A DNA stretch of 7,562 bases, from assembly GCA_011524575.1 (NCBI GenBank), contig WTKB01000251.1, positions 1 to 7,562 on the forward strand, in the 5' to 3' direction. Both the position numbers and the translations under genes were made by a program. Origin of the DNA: Aquimarina sp. Its GTDB lineage: Bacteria; Bacteroidota; Bacteroidia; Flavobacteriales; Flavobacteriaceae. This document shows, piece after piece, positions 1 to 6,770 of the stretch; within the stretch, counting starts at the first letter, position 1, and every line of letters begins with the position of its first letter. Under the pieces are notes generated by a model, which was not told the origin of the DNA, made no database searches, and was given only the letters and a program-made list of their open reading frames with translations.

Positions 1-5
1 TGTAA

Positions 6-13
6 TATCTTTG
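6..13 (+). promoter_or_regulatory. Candidate -7 promoter element (TATCTTTG) for the oxidoreductase gene
   Basis: TATCTTTG fits the Bacteroidetes -7 consensus TAnnTTTG exactly. It lies 39 nt before the TTG start at 53, which would give a leader of about 30 nt. The matching -33 TTG box would fall outside the window, so only half of the promoter can be judged. Confidence 0.45.
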
Positions 14-52
14 TAATCTAAAAAAACAACCTCTTTTTTATACTATACCACT

Positions 53-1294
53 TTGAAATTTGTACTAATTAAAGAACAAGCTCCTGAACGTAGGGTACTT
101 CTTAGTCCAAAACAATTGCTTGAAATTAAAAAAAAATACCCACAACACCAATTTTTAGTAGAAAGTTCGCCTCATAGAGCTTTTTCGGACAAAGAATACA
201 CCGATTTAAATCTTGAGGTAGTGGCTACTCCACAAACCCTTAATGCCGATGTTTATTTGGGAATTAAAGCCATTAAACTTGAAAAACTGCAGAAAAATAA
301 AACTTATTTTTTCTTTTCGCATACCACAAAAATGCAATCTTATAACAAGGAATATTTAAAAGGACTCTATCGAAAAGGAATTACTTTTTATGATTATGAA
401 AACCTTATCAATCTAAAAAACCAAAGAAGACTCCTCGCTTTTGGGTACAAAGCAGGGTACATAGGGGCTTACCAAAGCCTGAGAGCTTATGGCATGAAAC
501 ACCAAAGCTTTACCCTTCCCTGTCCTACGTTGTTTTCAAATACAAAAGAATTGATTACAGCTGTACAAAAAATTAAATTACCAAAAAATTTACCTATTGT
601 TGTTACAGGCACAGGAAATGTTGGGTATGGGGTACAAGATTTTTTAGAAGGTATTGGTTTTGAAAAACAAAACAGTTCCGAATTTTTAATTTCAAACACA
701 GATCCTACAAGTAAGAAACTTCGTTTTGTGCAACTTAAAAAATCGGATTACTTAAAAAGTAAAACAAATAAAAAATTTGAAGAAACCGATTTTTTAAAAA
801 ACCCAAGTAATTACAACAATACTTTTACAAAGTACATCCATAATGTAGAACTATTTATAGCTGCTCATTACTTCCATAAGAACATGCCTTCTTTTTTTAC
901 AAAAGAAGACCTCTCTAAACCTGATTTTAAAATAAATACTATAGGGGATCTTTCCTGTGATCCTATCGAAGGCCCATTACCCACTACTCTAAAAACAACT
1001 ACAGCAAAAGCACCAATTTTTGGTTATCATAAAAAAACACATCAAGAAGACGATTTTCTAAAATCAGATACTATTGCTGTAATGGCTATTGATCACTTAC
1101 CATCACTACTCCCAAGAGCAAGTAGCACCTTTTTTGGAGAAAAATTCACCAAAGAGATTTTTCCAAAATTGGCTAATAATAGAGAAGATTTGTGTCTTGA
1201 AGCAGCTTGCGTGCTTAAAAACGGAAAATTTACTGACAAATATCAGTATTTATTAGGTTTTTTAGGGGACATAGAACAAAACCACTCCGATTAA
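53..1294 (+). CDS. Saccharopine dehydrogenase-like NAD(P)-dependent oxidoreductase (LYS1 / AlaDH-PNT fold)
   Basis: A 413-residue protein of the saccharopine dehydrogenase (L-lysine-forming) type. The family interconverts saccharopine with lysine plus 2-oxoglutarate using NAD(H). Seen: an N-terminal IKEQAPERRVLLSP segment typical of the AlaDH/PNT N-domain; K72 in LGIKAIK and H90 in FFSHTTKMQ, which align with the catalytic Lys and His of yeast Lys1; YDYENL (113-118); a Rossmann loop VVTGTGNVGYG (183-193); SCDPIEGPLPTT (301-312); and near the C-terminus AIDHLPSLLPR (345-355), a strong Lys1 signature. The start is TTG: an in-frame TAA stands at 14-16 and no ATG or GTG lies between, while homology begins at residue 1. 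There is no Shine-Dalgarno. No lysine genes adjoin it, and Bacteroidetes normally make lysine through diaminopimelate, so the true substrate is uncertain. Family assignment is firm; exact activity is inferred. Confidence 0.85.
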   Translation: MKFVLIKEQAPERRVLLSPKQLLEIKKKYPQHQFLVESSPHRAFSDKEYTDLNLEVVATPQTLNADVYLGIKAIKLEKLQKNKTYFFFSHTTKMQSYNKEYLKGLYRKGITFYDYENLINLKNQRRLLAFGYKAGYIGAYQSLRAYGMKHQSFTLPCPTLFSNTKELITAVQKIKLPKNLPIVVTGTGNVGYGVQDFLEGIGFEKQNSSEFLISNTDPTSKKLRFVQLKKSDYLKSKTNKKFEETDFLKNPSNYNNTFTKYIHNVELFIAAHYFHKNMPSFFTKEDLSKPDFKINTIGDLSCDPIEGPLPTTLKTTTAKAPIFGYHKKTHQEDDFLKSDTIAVMAIDHLPSLLPRASSTFFGEKFTKEIFPKLANNREDLCLEAACVLKNGKFTDKYQYLLGFLGDIEQNHSD

Positions 1295-1336
1295 TACTTA
1301 TTTTTACATCACATTTAAAATTTACTTTTTATTATC

Positions 1337-2152
1337 ATGAAAATAAATCACCTTGTAGATCAAATCAAATCAAAGAAATCCTTCCTTTGCATTGGTTTGG
1401 ATACAGATCTAGAAAAAATCCCAAAACACCTACTTAAAGAACAAGATCCTATTTTTGCTTTTAATAAAGCTATTATTGATGCAACGCACACTTATGCGGT
1501 GAGTTACAAACCCAATATTGCTTTTTATGAAGCTTACGGAGTTGAAGGATGGATCGCTCTAGAAAAAACCATCAATTACCTCAACACCAACTACCCTGAA
1601 ATCTACACGATTGCGGATGCTAAACGAGGAGATATTGGAAACACCTCTGGTAGGTATGCACAAGCCTTTTTAAAGCACCTTAACTTTGATGCGATCACTG
1701 TAGCACCGTACATGGGTAAAGACTCTGTAGAGCCTTTTTTAGAGTTTAAAGATAAACATACTATTTTACTAGCACTTACTTCAAATTCTGGTGCTTGTGA
1801 TTTCCAAACTTTCTCTAAAGATGCAGAAGAGGATGCCCTTTACCAATCTGTGATTAAAACCTCTAAAGAGTGGGAAAACTCAGAAAACCTTATGTATGTG
1901 GTAGGTGCAAGCAAAGCTCAACATTTAAAAGCGGTAAGAAGGATCGTACCAGATAGCTTTTTGTTAGTACCAGGTGTTGGGGCTCAAGGAGGTAGCCTAG
2001 AAGATGTTTGTAAATATGGGCTTACTAAAAATATTGGATTACTTGTAAATTCTTCTAGAGGAATTATATATAAATCCAAAAATGAAGACTTTGCAAAAAA
2101 AGCAGCTAAAGAGGCTCAAAAATTACAAAAAGAAATGGCGAAGTATTTATAG
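1337..2152 (+). CDS. pyrF: Orotidine-5'-phosphate decarboxylase, type 2 (long form)
   Basis: A 271-residue cytosolic TIM-barrel enzyme that decarboxylates OMP to UMP, the last step of de novo pyrimidine synthesis. Motifs in order: [14 protein letters not shown] (16-29, substrate Asp on strand 1), [13 protein letters not shown] (56-68, with K58), the catalytic DAKRGD tetrad segment (94-99, D94, K96, D99), [13 protein letters not shown] (122-134), VVGASKAQ (188-195), [11 protein letters not shown] (209-219, phosphate loop) and NSSRGIIY (238-245, phosphate-binding R241). The length and the GVGAQGG/NSSRGI pair fit the long PyrF subfamily found in Bacteroidetes and mycobacteria rather than the ~230-residue E. 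coli type. The ATG start has no Shine-Dalgarno. It follows the upstream gene by 42 nt with no promoter visible in the gap, so co-transcription is likely. Its 3' end is followed 12 nt later by a 156-bp palindromic repeat and then a terminator. Confidence 0.97.
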   Translation: MKINHLVDQIKSKKSFLCIGLDTDLEKIPKHLLKEQDPIFAFNKAIIDATHTYAVSYKPNIAFYEAYGVEGWIALEKTINYLNTNYPEIYTIADAKRGDIGNTSGRYAQAFLKHLNFDAITVAPYMGKDSVEPFLEFKDKHTILLALTSNSGACDFQTFSKDAEEDALYQSVIKTSKEWENSENLMYVVGASKAQHLKAVRRIVPDSFLLVPGVGAQGGSLEDVCKYGLTKNIGLLVNSSRGIIYKSKNEDFAKKAAKEAQKLQKEMAKYL

Positions 2153-2166
2153 TTGTTTTTAGTTTA

Positions 2167-2322
2167 AGAGCTTGTTTAAACTCACTACTTCCTGTAATCC
2201 AAATTTCTAAGAACTTGGATCACTTTAAAATGACTTACATATCTCGATATGCACGTCATTTAAAAGTAAACCAAAACCTTAAACTTTTGAATTACAGTTT
2301 GTATTCAGTTTAAACAAGCTCT
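2167..2322 (+). repeat. Complete 156-bp palindromic repeat (family A, MITE-like), flanked by TA
   Basis: The ends are perfect 16-bp inverted repeats, AGAGCTTGTTTAAACT (2167-2182) and its complement (2307-2322), or 18 bp counting the flanking TA at 2165-2166 and 2323-2324. The whole element is self-complementary. The two 68-nt arms (2167-2234 and 2255-2322) align without gaps at 53 of 68 positions by hand count. The centre holds a perfect CATATC-TC-GATATG hairpin (2238-2251). It encodes nothing. Portions of it recur at 2389, 4769, 6701 and 7511. The structure and TA flanks suggest a non-autonomous transposable element mobilised by a TA-targeting transposase, but no transposase is present, so this is inference. 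Transcribed, it would form a long hairpin in the 3' region of pyrF mRNA. Confidence 0.9.
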
Positions 2323-2343
2323 TATGTTGTAGTCATAAAATGC

Positions 2344-2374
2344 AAAAACCCCTATGTTTCTATAGGGGTTTTTT
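2344..2374. terminator. Bidirectional intrinsic terminator between convergent pyrF and ilvN
   Basis: AAAAACCCCTAT (2344-2355), loop GTTTCT, ATAGGGGTTTTT (2362-2373): a perfect 12-bp stem with a CCCC/GGGG core, A-tract on the left and T-tract on the right. It therefore works as a Rho-independent terminator in both directions, serving pyrF (+) and ilvN (-), whose stop codons lie on either side. Confidence 0.92.
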
Positions 2375-2388
2375 ATTTAATAATAGTA

Positions 2389-2402
2389 AGAGCTTGTTTA
2401 AA
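2389..2402 (+). repeat. Solo terminal end of family A repeat beside ilvN
   Basis: AGAGCTTGTTTAAA, preceded by TA (2387-2388), is identical to the first 14 bases of the element at 2167 and then diverges. It ends 4 nt from the ilvN stop codon. It could be a remnant left by deletion or an insertion that decayed. There is no partner end nearby other than the complete copy 66 nt to the left. Confidence 0.8.
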
Positions 2403-2406
2403 AGTA

Positions 2407-2940
2407 TTACTCCTCTTTAAAATTAGCTAGAATCTCAGAAATATTCATAGCTTCCTTAGTTACTGCAATACGCCCAGAACGCACAAACTGCAATAAACCA
2501 AAAGGCTTTAAAGCATCATAAAGTGCTTCTGTTTCCATATGTGTTCCTGTTTTGGAAAGCACAAAAAACTTTTTATTAACAGTCACTATTATCGCTCCAC
2601 TTTTCTTTATGATATTTTGAATATGTGGCTCTTCAAAAAGCAAGTCTGAAGCTATTTTAAACAATGCTGTTTCTTGATAAATAGTTTGACTATCCGTGTG
2701 GTAAAATGCACGAATCACTTCAATCTGTTTTTCAATTTGCCCTACAATTTTCTTAACCTGAGTTTCTGTAACTTTTACTAGAATAATAAATCTATAGACA
2801 TCATCAATCTCAGACTTAGAAGCCGTCATGCTTAATAAATTTACGTGCCTTTTTAAAAAAATAGCAGAAATTCGATTCAGTAAGCCAATATTATTTTCAC
2901 TATATACCGAAATGGTAAAATACTCTTTTTTTTCTCCCAT
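2407..2940 (-). CDS. ilvN: Acetolactate synthase, small (regulatory) subunit
   Basis: A 177-residue regulatory subunit that activates the IlvB catalytic subunit and confers valine feedback inhibition. The N-terminal ACT domain spans about residues 6-80 (FTISVYSENNIGLLNRISAIF, then RHVNLLSMTASKSEID), followed by a C-terminal ALS_ss_C-type domain (about 85-165). G19 and N34 occupy the positions of E. coli IlvH G14 and N29, residues known to be needed for valine binding, so feedback control by valine is probably retained (inference). The length is normal for the family (about 160-180). The ATG lies 1 nt after the ilvB stop codon (TAA-G-ATG in transcription direction), so translation is tightly coupled and the subunits should be made in step. 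No ilvC follows: the next gene is convergent pyrF. Confidence 0.96.
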   Translation of the reverse strand: MGEKKEYFTISVYSENNIGLLNRISAIFLKRHVNLLSMTASKSEIDDVYRFIILVKVTETQVKKIVGQIEKQIEVIRAFYHTDSQTIYQETALFKIASDLLFEEPHIQNIIKKSGAIIVTVNKKFFVLSKTGTHMETEALYDALKPFGLLQFVRSGRIAVTKEAMNISEILANFKEE

Positions 2941-2941
2941 C

Positions 2942-4642
2942 TTAACTTAATCTTATATCAGAAACCGAAGCTCCTGTAGGAATCATTGGAAATACATTAT
3001 TCTCTTTCTCTACACAAACTTCTAAGAAGTAAGGTCCTGGAGTTGCTAACATTGTCTTTACACTTGCTTCAAGATCTGATCTTTCCGTCACTTTTTTAGC
3101 AGGTATATGATACCCTTCTGCGATCTTTACAAAATCAGGATTTACCATTTCTGTAGAAGCATATCGGTGTTCAAAAAACAATTCTTGCCACTGACGTACC
3201 ATTCCTAAAAATTCGTTATTTAGTACCACTATTTTTACACCTGTATTATTTTGAAAAATAGTACCTAATTCTTGGATATTCATCTGGTATCCTCCATCAC
3301 CAATTACAGCAATAACCTCACGGTTTGGAGCTCCCATTTTAGCACCAATAGCAGCTGGCAAAGCAAACCCCATAGTACCCAAACCACCAGAAGTAATATT
3401 ACTTTTAGTACGAATGAAATTCGCATACCTGATAGCCATCATTTGATGTTGACCAACATCAGTAACTACAACAGCGTCTCCTTTAGTAACTTCATTAATA
3501 TTACGTATCACCTCTCCCATACTTATCCCTTTTTCTGGGTTTGGAAAAAGTTCGTTATCGATCACCTTTTCTTTCTCAATAGCATCTAAAGCTTTAAACT
3601 GAGCAAACCACTCTGGATAGCTTTTAGTCTCTAGATGAGGCAAAATAGCAGCTAAGGTATGTTTTACATCACCCATAACAGCCACTTCACAATCTACATT
3701 TTTATTGATCTCAGCAGGGTCTATTTCAAAATGTACTACACGAGCTTGCTTGGCATACGTATTTAAATTACCCGTAACACGGTCGTCGAAACGCATCCCA
3801 ATGGCAATAAGCACATCACACTCATTAGTAAGTTTGTTTGGTGCGTAATTTCCATGCATTCCTACCATACCCACATTTTGTGGATGATCCGTAGCAATAG
3901 CAGAAACTCCTAAAATAGTCCATGCAGCAGGGATTCCTGTTTTTTCTAAAAATGCAGCAAACGCTGCTTCTGCTTCTCCTAAAATCACACCTTGCCCCCA
4001 TACAATCATAGGTTTTTTAGCACTATTAATTATAGCAGCAGCAACTTTTAGAGAATCTGGACAAGTATCTGGTATGGCTTTGTAGCTACGTACTCCAGTA
4101 CACTTTTTATAATCAAAATCAAGTAAACCAAACTGGGCATCTTTTGTAATATCTACAAGTACTGGACCTGGACGGCCAGAACGTGCAATATAAAATGCTT
4201 TAGCAATAACGCTAGGAATATCTTCTGCTTTAGTAACTTGAATATTCCATTTGGTTACAGGTGTGGAAATCCCTACAATATCTGTTTCTTGAAAAGCATC
4301 CGATCCAAGTAAATGAGAAGCTACTTGACCTGTAATACAAACCATAGGTGTAGAATCGATTTGAGCATCTGCAATTCCTGTAACAAGATTTGTAGCTCCT
4401 GGTCCAGAAGTAGCTATAGCTACACCTACTTTACCACTGACTCTTGCATACCCTTGGGCAGCATGAGCTGCTCCTTGCTCATGACGTGTAAGCACATGAG
4501 TTAACTGATCTTGAAATTTATAGAGCTCATCATAAACAGGCATAATTGCTCCACCAGGATAACCATAAATTAGGTCTACTTGTTCTGCAAGCAAACATCT
4601 AATTATAGCTTCAGCTCCTGTGATTTGAGAAGTATTACTCAT
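2942..4642 (-). CDS. ilvB: Acetolactate synthase, large (catalytic) subunit
   Basis: A 566-residue thiamine-diphosphate enzyme that condenses two pyruvates to 2-acetolactate, or pyruvate with 2-oxobutyrate to 2-aceto-2-hydroxybutyrate, the first common step of branched-chain amino acid synthesis. Seen: N-terminal pyrimidine-binding domain with YGYPGGAIMPVYDEL (26-40) and the catalytic glutamate E55 in RHEQGAAHAAQGYAR; TSGPGATNLVTGIADA (78-93); central FAD/DHAP-synthase-like domain with GMRFDDRVTGN (282-292); C-terminal pyrophosphate domain with the GDG-24-NN ThDP/Mg motif (G448-D449-G450 to N475-N476) and MVRQWQELFF (481-490). The Trp of the herbicide site (Arabidopsis W574) is kept as W484, while the position of Arabidopsis P197 is Ala (A108, GQVASHLLG). 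FAD and Mg are expected cofactors. It is paired with ilvN 1 nt downstream. The 194-nt gap from ilvD contains a repeat fragment and two hairpins. Confidence 0.98.
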   Translation of the reverse strand: MSNTSQITGAEAIIRCLLAEQVDLIYGYPGGAIMPVYDELYKFQDQLTHVLTRHEQGAAHAAQGYARVSGKVGVAIATSGPGATNLVTGIADAQIDSTPMVCITGQVASHLLGSDAFQETDIVGISTPVTKWNIQVTKAEDIPSVIAKAFYIARSGRPGPVLVDITKDAQFGLLDFDYKKCTGVRSYKAIPDTCPDSLKVAAAIINSAKKPMIVWGQGVILGEAEAAFAAFLEKTGIPAAWTILGVSAIATDHPQNVGMVGMHGNYAPNKLTNECDVLIAIGMRFDDRVTGNLNTYAKQARVVHFEIDPAEINKNVDCEVAVMGDVKHTLAAILPHLETKSYPEWFAQFKALDAIEKEKVIDNELFPNPEKGISMGEVIRNINEVTKGDAVVVTDVGQHQMMAIRYANFIRTKSNITSGGLGTMGFALPAAIGAKMGAPNREVIAVIGDGGYQMNIQELGTIFQNNTGVKIVVLNNEFLGMVRQWQELFFEHRYASTEMVNPDFVKIAEGYHIPAKKVTERSDLEASVKTMLATPGPYFLEVCVEKENNVFPMIPTGASVSDIRLS

Positions 4643-4659
4643 AATATATTAGTATTTAC

Positions 4660-4709
4660 TATAGCTTATTATAAAATAATTTCAAGATTTTCTTTTATAA
4701 TAAGCTATA
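4660..4709 (-). promoter_or_regulatory. 17-bp perfect hairpin just upstream of ilvB start
   Basis: TATAGCTTATTATAAAA (4660-4676) and its exact complement (4693-4709) are separated by 16 nt. In the ilvB transcript this forms a stem of 17 uninterrupted pairs ending 17 nt before the ATG. There is no U-tract after it, so it is not an ordinary terminator. Plausible roles are control of ribosome access, an attenuator part, mRNA stability, or a dyad operator on DNA. A nine-base stretch of the 5' arm can alternatively pair with a segment at 4756-4764. The structure is seen; the function is inferred. Confidence 0.6.
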
Positions 4710-4723
4710 AAGTATTTTCAAAT

Positions 4724-4757
4724 TACTTTAAAATATTCACTATAACTTTTTAAAGTA
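4724..4757 (-). promoter_or_regulatory. Second hairpin in the ilvB leader
   Basis: TACTTTAAAA (4724-4733) and its exact complement TTTTAAAGTA (4748-4757) are separated by 14 nt. It is weak because nearly all pairs are A-T. Its right edge overlaps the segment TAGCTTATT (4756-4764), which is complementary to AATAAGCTA at 4699-4707 within the ilvB-proximal hairpin, so the two folds could compete. In such AT-rich DNA it could be fortuitous. Confidence 0.35.
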
Positions 4758-4768
4758 GCTTATTGATA

Positions 4769-4801
4769 AGAGCTTGTTTAAACTTACTACTTCCTGTAAT
4801 C
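4769..4801 (+). repeat. Half-arm fragment of family A repeat between ilvD and ilvB
   Basis: These 33 nt match the left arm of the complete element (2167-2199) at all but one position, including the sub-arm ACTACTTCCTGTAATC, and then similarity stops abruptly. A TA precedes it (4767-4768). The other arm is missing, so this is a truncated copy. It lies 35 nt after the ilvD stop codon and upstream of the ilvB leader hairpins. Confidence 0.85.
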
Positions 4802-4836
4802 ATTTTAAAAAAGCGCTAACATCTAGGTTAAAACCA

Positions 4837-6507
4837 CTAAAACTCATCGGTCACACACCCCTGAGAGGCTGAAGATACCGAACGTGCATACTTATAAAGT
4901 ACTCCTTTTTTAAATTTTAATTCTGGTGCAGTCCAATCTGCTTTACGTTTTGCCAATTCTTCATCAGATACATCTACTGTGATTGCATTAGTTTCTGCAT
5001 CAATAGTAATGATATCACCATCTTTTACAAGACCGATAACCCCACCTTCTTGGGCTTCTGGTGTGATGTGTCCTACAACAAAACCATGCGTCCCTCCAGA
5101 AAACCTTCCGTCAGTGATTAATGCCACATCTTTACCTAATCCCGCTCCCATAATTGCAGCTGTTGGTTTTAACATCTCTGGCATTCCAGGACCTCCTTTT
5201 GGCCCTTCATAACGAATAACGACCACATCACCTTTTTGTACTTTTCCATCACGGATACCATCATTAGCAGCATATTCGCCATCAAAGACTTTAGCAGTTC
5301 CTTGGAAACGTAAACCTTCTTTTCCAGTAATTTTTGCTACCGAACCATCTTTGGCTAAATTTCCATAAAGCATTCGTAAATGTCCCGTAGCTTTTATTGG
5401 TGCATTTAGTGGTTTTATAACATCTTGTCCTTCTGTTAAATCAGCAACTTCCGCAAGGTTTTCAGCTAAAGTTTTTCCTGTAACAGTCAAACAATCACCA
5501 TGTAACAAACCTTCTTTTAATAAGTATTTAAGTACTGCTGGAATACCACCCACACGATGTACGTCTTCCATTAAATACTTACCACTTGGTTTTAAGTCCG
5601 CAATAAACGGAGTAGTATCACTAATCTTTTGGAAATCTTCCAAAGTGAATTCAATATCAGCGGCACGTGCAATGGCTAAAAAGTGTAATACTGCATTGGT
5701 AGACCCTCCCATAATGGTTACTAAACGAACCGCATTTTCTAAAGATTTACGAGTAACAACATCTAAAGGCTTGATGTCTTTTTCTAAGAGTACTTTAATA
5801 GCTTTACCTGCAGCAATAGATTCTAGCTTTTTAGCTTCACCTTCTGCGGGGTTAGAAGAATTGAAAGGAAGTGCCATTCCTAAGGCTTCAATAGCTGATG
5901 CCATAGTGTTTGCTGTGTACATACCTCCGCATGCACCTGCTCCTGGACAAGCTTTTTCAATAACGTTTTGGTATTCTTGTTCATCGATGTTTCCTGCAAC
6001 TTTTGCACCCCAAGCTTCAAAAGCAGAAACTACATCTAATTTATTACCACCATGGTGTCCTGAAGCAATAGTACCTCCATATACTAAAATAGCTGGACGA
6101 TTTAAACGAATCATTGCCATTAATGCTCCCGGCATATTTTTATCGCACCCCACTACAGTAATCATTCCATCATAAGACATGGCCTGTACCACAGTTTCCA
6201 TAGAATCTGCAATAACATCTCTTGATGGCAATGAAAAACGCATTCCTGGTGTACCCATAGAGATTCCATCACTCACTCCGATGGTGTTGAATATCAAACC
6301 AACGACATCCTCTTCCAAAGTACCTTCTTTAACTAATTTAGCTAAATCGTTAAGGTGCATATTACAAGGATTTCCCTCATAACCAGTACTTGCAATTCCA
6401 ACCATTGGTTTTTCAAAGTCTTCTTTAGTTAGACCAATTGCATGTAACATTGCCTTAGCTGCTGGCTGTGTGTCGTCTTGAGTGACTCTATGACTAAACT
6501 TTTTCAT
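4837..6507 (-). CDS. ilvD: Dihydroxy-acid dehydratase
   Basis: A 556-residue IlvD/Edd-family Fe-S dehydratase that converts 2,3-dihydroxy-isovalerate and 2,3-dihydroxy-3-methylvalerate to the 2-oxo acids that become valine/leucine and isoleucine. Cluster cysteines sit in the expected three motifs: C48 in [11 protein letters not shown]121 in [14 protein letters not shown] and C193 in [19 protein letters not shown]. The D80 region ([20 protein letters not shown]) and K123 of CDKN are the usual Mg ligand and carbamylated-lysine positions. The C-terminus [17 protein letters not shown] carries the conserved serine region of the active site. Length is normal for the bacterial form (about 555-620). 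The ATG start is supported by homology starting near residue 1 ([18 protein letters not shown]). It opens the ilv block; ilvB follows after 194 nt. Its own upstream region (6508-6700) contains a -7 candidate and a dyad. Confidence 0.98.
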   Translation of the reverse strand: MKKFSHRVTQDDTQPAAKAMLHAIGLTKEDFEKPMVGIASTGYEGNPCNMHLNDLAKLVKEGTLEEDVVGLIFNTIGVSDGISMGTPGMRFSLPSRDVIADSMETVVQAMSYDGMITVVGCDKNMPGALMAMIRLNRPAILVYGGTIASGHHGGNKLDVVSAFEAWGAKVAGNIDEQEYQNVIEKACPGAGACGGMYTANTMASAIEALGMALPFNSSNPAEGEAKKLESIAAGKAIKVLLEKDIKPLDVVTRKSLENAVRLVTIMGGSTNAVLHFLAIARAADIEFTLEDFQKISDTTPFIADLKPSGKYLMEDVHRVGGIPAVLKYLLKEGLLHGDCLTVTGKTLAENLAEVADLTEGQDVIKPLNAPIKATGHLRMLYGNLAKDGSVAKITGKEGLRFQGTAKVFDGEYAANDGIRDGKVQKGDVVVIRYEGPKGGPGMPEMLKPTAAIMGAGLGKDVALITDGRFSGGTHGFVVGHITPEAQEGGVIGLVKDGDIITIDAETNAITVDVSDEELAKRKADWTAPELKFKKGVLYKYARSVSSASQGCVTDEF

Positions 6508-6534
6508 ATGTTAAATTGTGCGTAATTAAATTAC

Positions 6535-6550
6535 TTCTCAAGAATGAGAA
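6535..6550 (-). promoter_or_regulatory. Small hairpin in ilvD leader
   Basis: TTCTCA (6535-6540), loop AGAA, TGAGAA (6545-6550): a perfect 6-bp stem starting 27 nt upstream of the ilvD ATG. It has no U-tract. A role in translation or mRNA stability is possible; chance is also possible. Confidence 0.25.
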
Positions 6551-6610
6551 TTTGAAGTGACTTAAATTTTTTTGTAACTGAATTTTATTTTAAGACTCTA
6601 GATAAAGAAT

Positions 6611-6618
6611 CAAAAATA
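6611..6618 (-). promoter_or_regulatory. Candidate -7 promoter element for ilvD
   Basis: Read on the minus strand, this is TATTTTTG, an exact TAnnTTTG match, 103 nt upstream of the ilvD ATG. No TTG box at the usual 17-23 nt spacing is visible. Instead, a dyad (6632-6659) occupies that region, which might be where a regulator binds. Confidence 0.4.
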
Positions 6619-6631
6619 ATAAATTTATAGC

Positions 6632-6659
6632 ACTTGTATTGTAGGATACAATAGCAAGT
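6632..6659. promoter_or_regulatory. Dyad upstream of ilvD promoter candidate (possible operator)
   Basis: ACTTG-TATTGTA (6632-6643), spacer GGA, TACAATA-G-CAAGT (6647-6659): twelve complementary pairs with a single bulged G at 6654. It sits 13 nt upstream of the candidate -7 box, over the -33 region, a place suited to an operator that controls ilvD. No regulator gene is in the window, and it could equally act as a small RNA hairpin. Confidence 0.4.
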
Positions 6660-6700
6660 TTTTGAAAAAATCACAGGATGTAATTTTCTTTATTAACTTA

Positions 6701-6770
6701 GGGCTTGTTTAGAGCTTATTCAGAACTTGTTTAAACTCACTACTTCTTGTAATCCCTTTAAACAAGCTCT
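6701..6770 (+). repeat. Stacked and internally deleted family A repeat abutting aroQ
   Basis: From 6722 to 6770 is a 49-bp mini-copy. Its left arm (6722-6755) matches the complete element's first 34 bases with two changes, then runs straight into the opposite end TTTAAACAAGCTCT (6757-6770). Before it stand two more degenerate ends, GGGCTTGTTT (6701-6710) and AGAGCTTATT (6711-6720), suggesting repeated insertion into or duplication of ends. TA flanks the block at 6699-6700 and 6771-6772. The right edge overlaps the aroQ stop codon (6770-6772). As RNA it would form a 13-of-14 bp hairpin right after aroQ. Confidence 0.85.

Noticed and set aside
487..699. 70-codon minus-strand frame inside the oxidoreductase gene
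   Set aside because: Overlaps the Rossmann region of a clear gene on the other strand and has no features of its own.
53..1294. Alanine dehydrogenase or transhydrogenase alpha subunit
   Set aside because: These share the fold, but the SCD and IDHLPSLLPR motifs and K72/H90 fit the Lys1-type saccharopine dehydrogenase family better.
2167..2322. Family A repeat considered as a CRISPR repeat or a gene for a structured small RNA
   Set aside because: Copies are not regularly spaced, spacers are absent, copies are truncated at different points, and no promoter is seen.
3272..3589. 105-codon open frame on the + strand opposite ilvB
   Set aside because: Antisense to conserved ilvB; low-complexity Ser/Thr/Asn/His composition typical of a shadow frame.
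4693..4729. TTGAAA-16-TATAAA pattern on the minus strand before ilvB, like an E. coli sigma-70 promoter
   Set aside because: Bacteroidetes use a different consensus (TTG / TAnnTTTG), and the TATAAA is part of the perfect hairpin arm.
4748..4803. 17-codon reading frame on the minus strand in the ilvD-ilvB gap (MITGSSKFKQALINKLL), considered as a leader peptide
   Set aside because: Most of it is translation of the family A fragment and it has no run of Ile, Leu or Val codons, so it does not look like a branched-chain attenuator peptide.
4811..4822. AGCGCT palindrome next to an A/T tract after ilvD, considered as a terminator
   Set aside because: The stem is only 6 bases with no loop, too weak for an intrinsic terminator.
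5645..6175. 176-codon open frame on the + strand opposite ilvD
   Set aside because: It is antisense to strongly conserved ilvD, has no recognisable domain, and is explained by the codon bias of ilvD.
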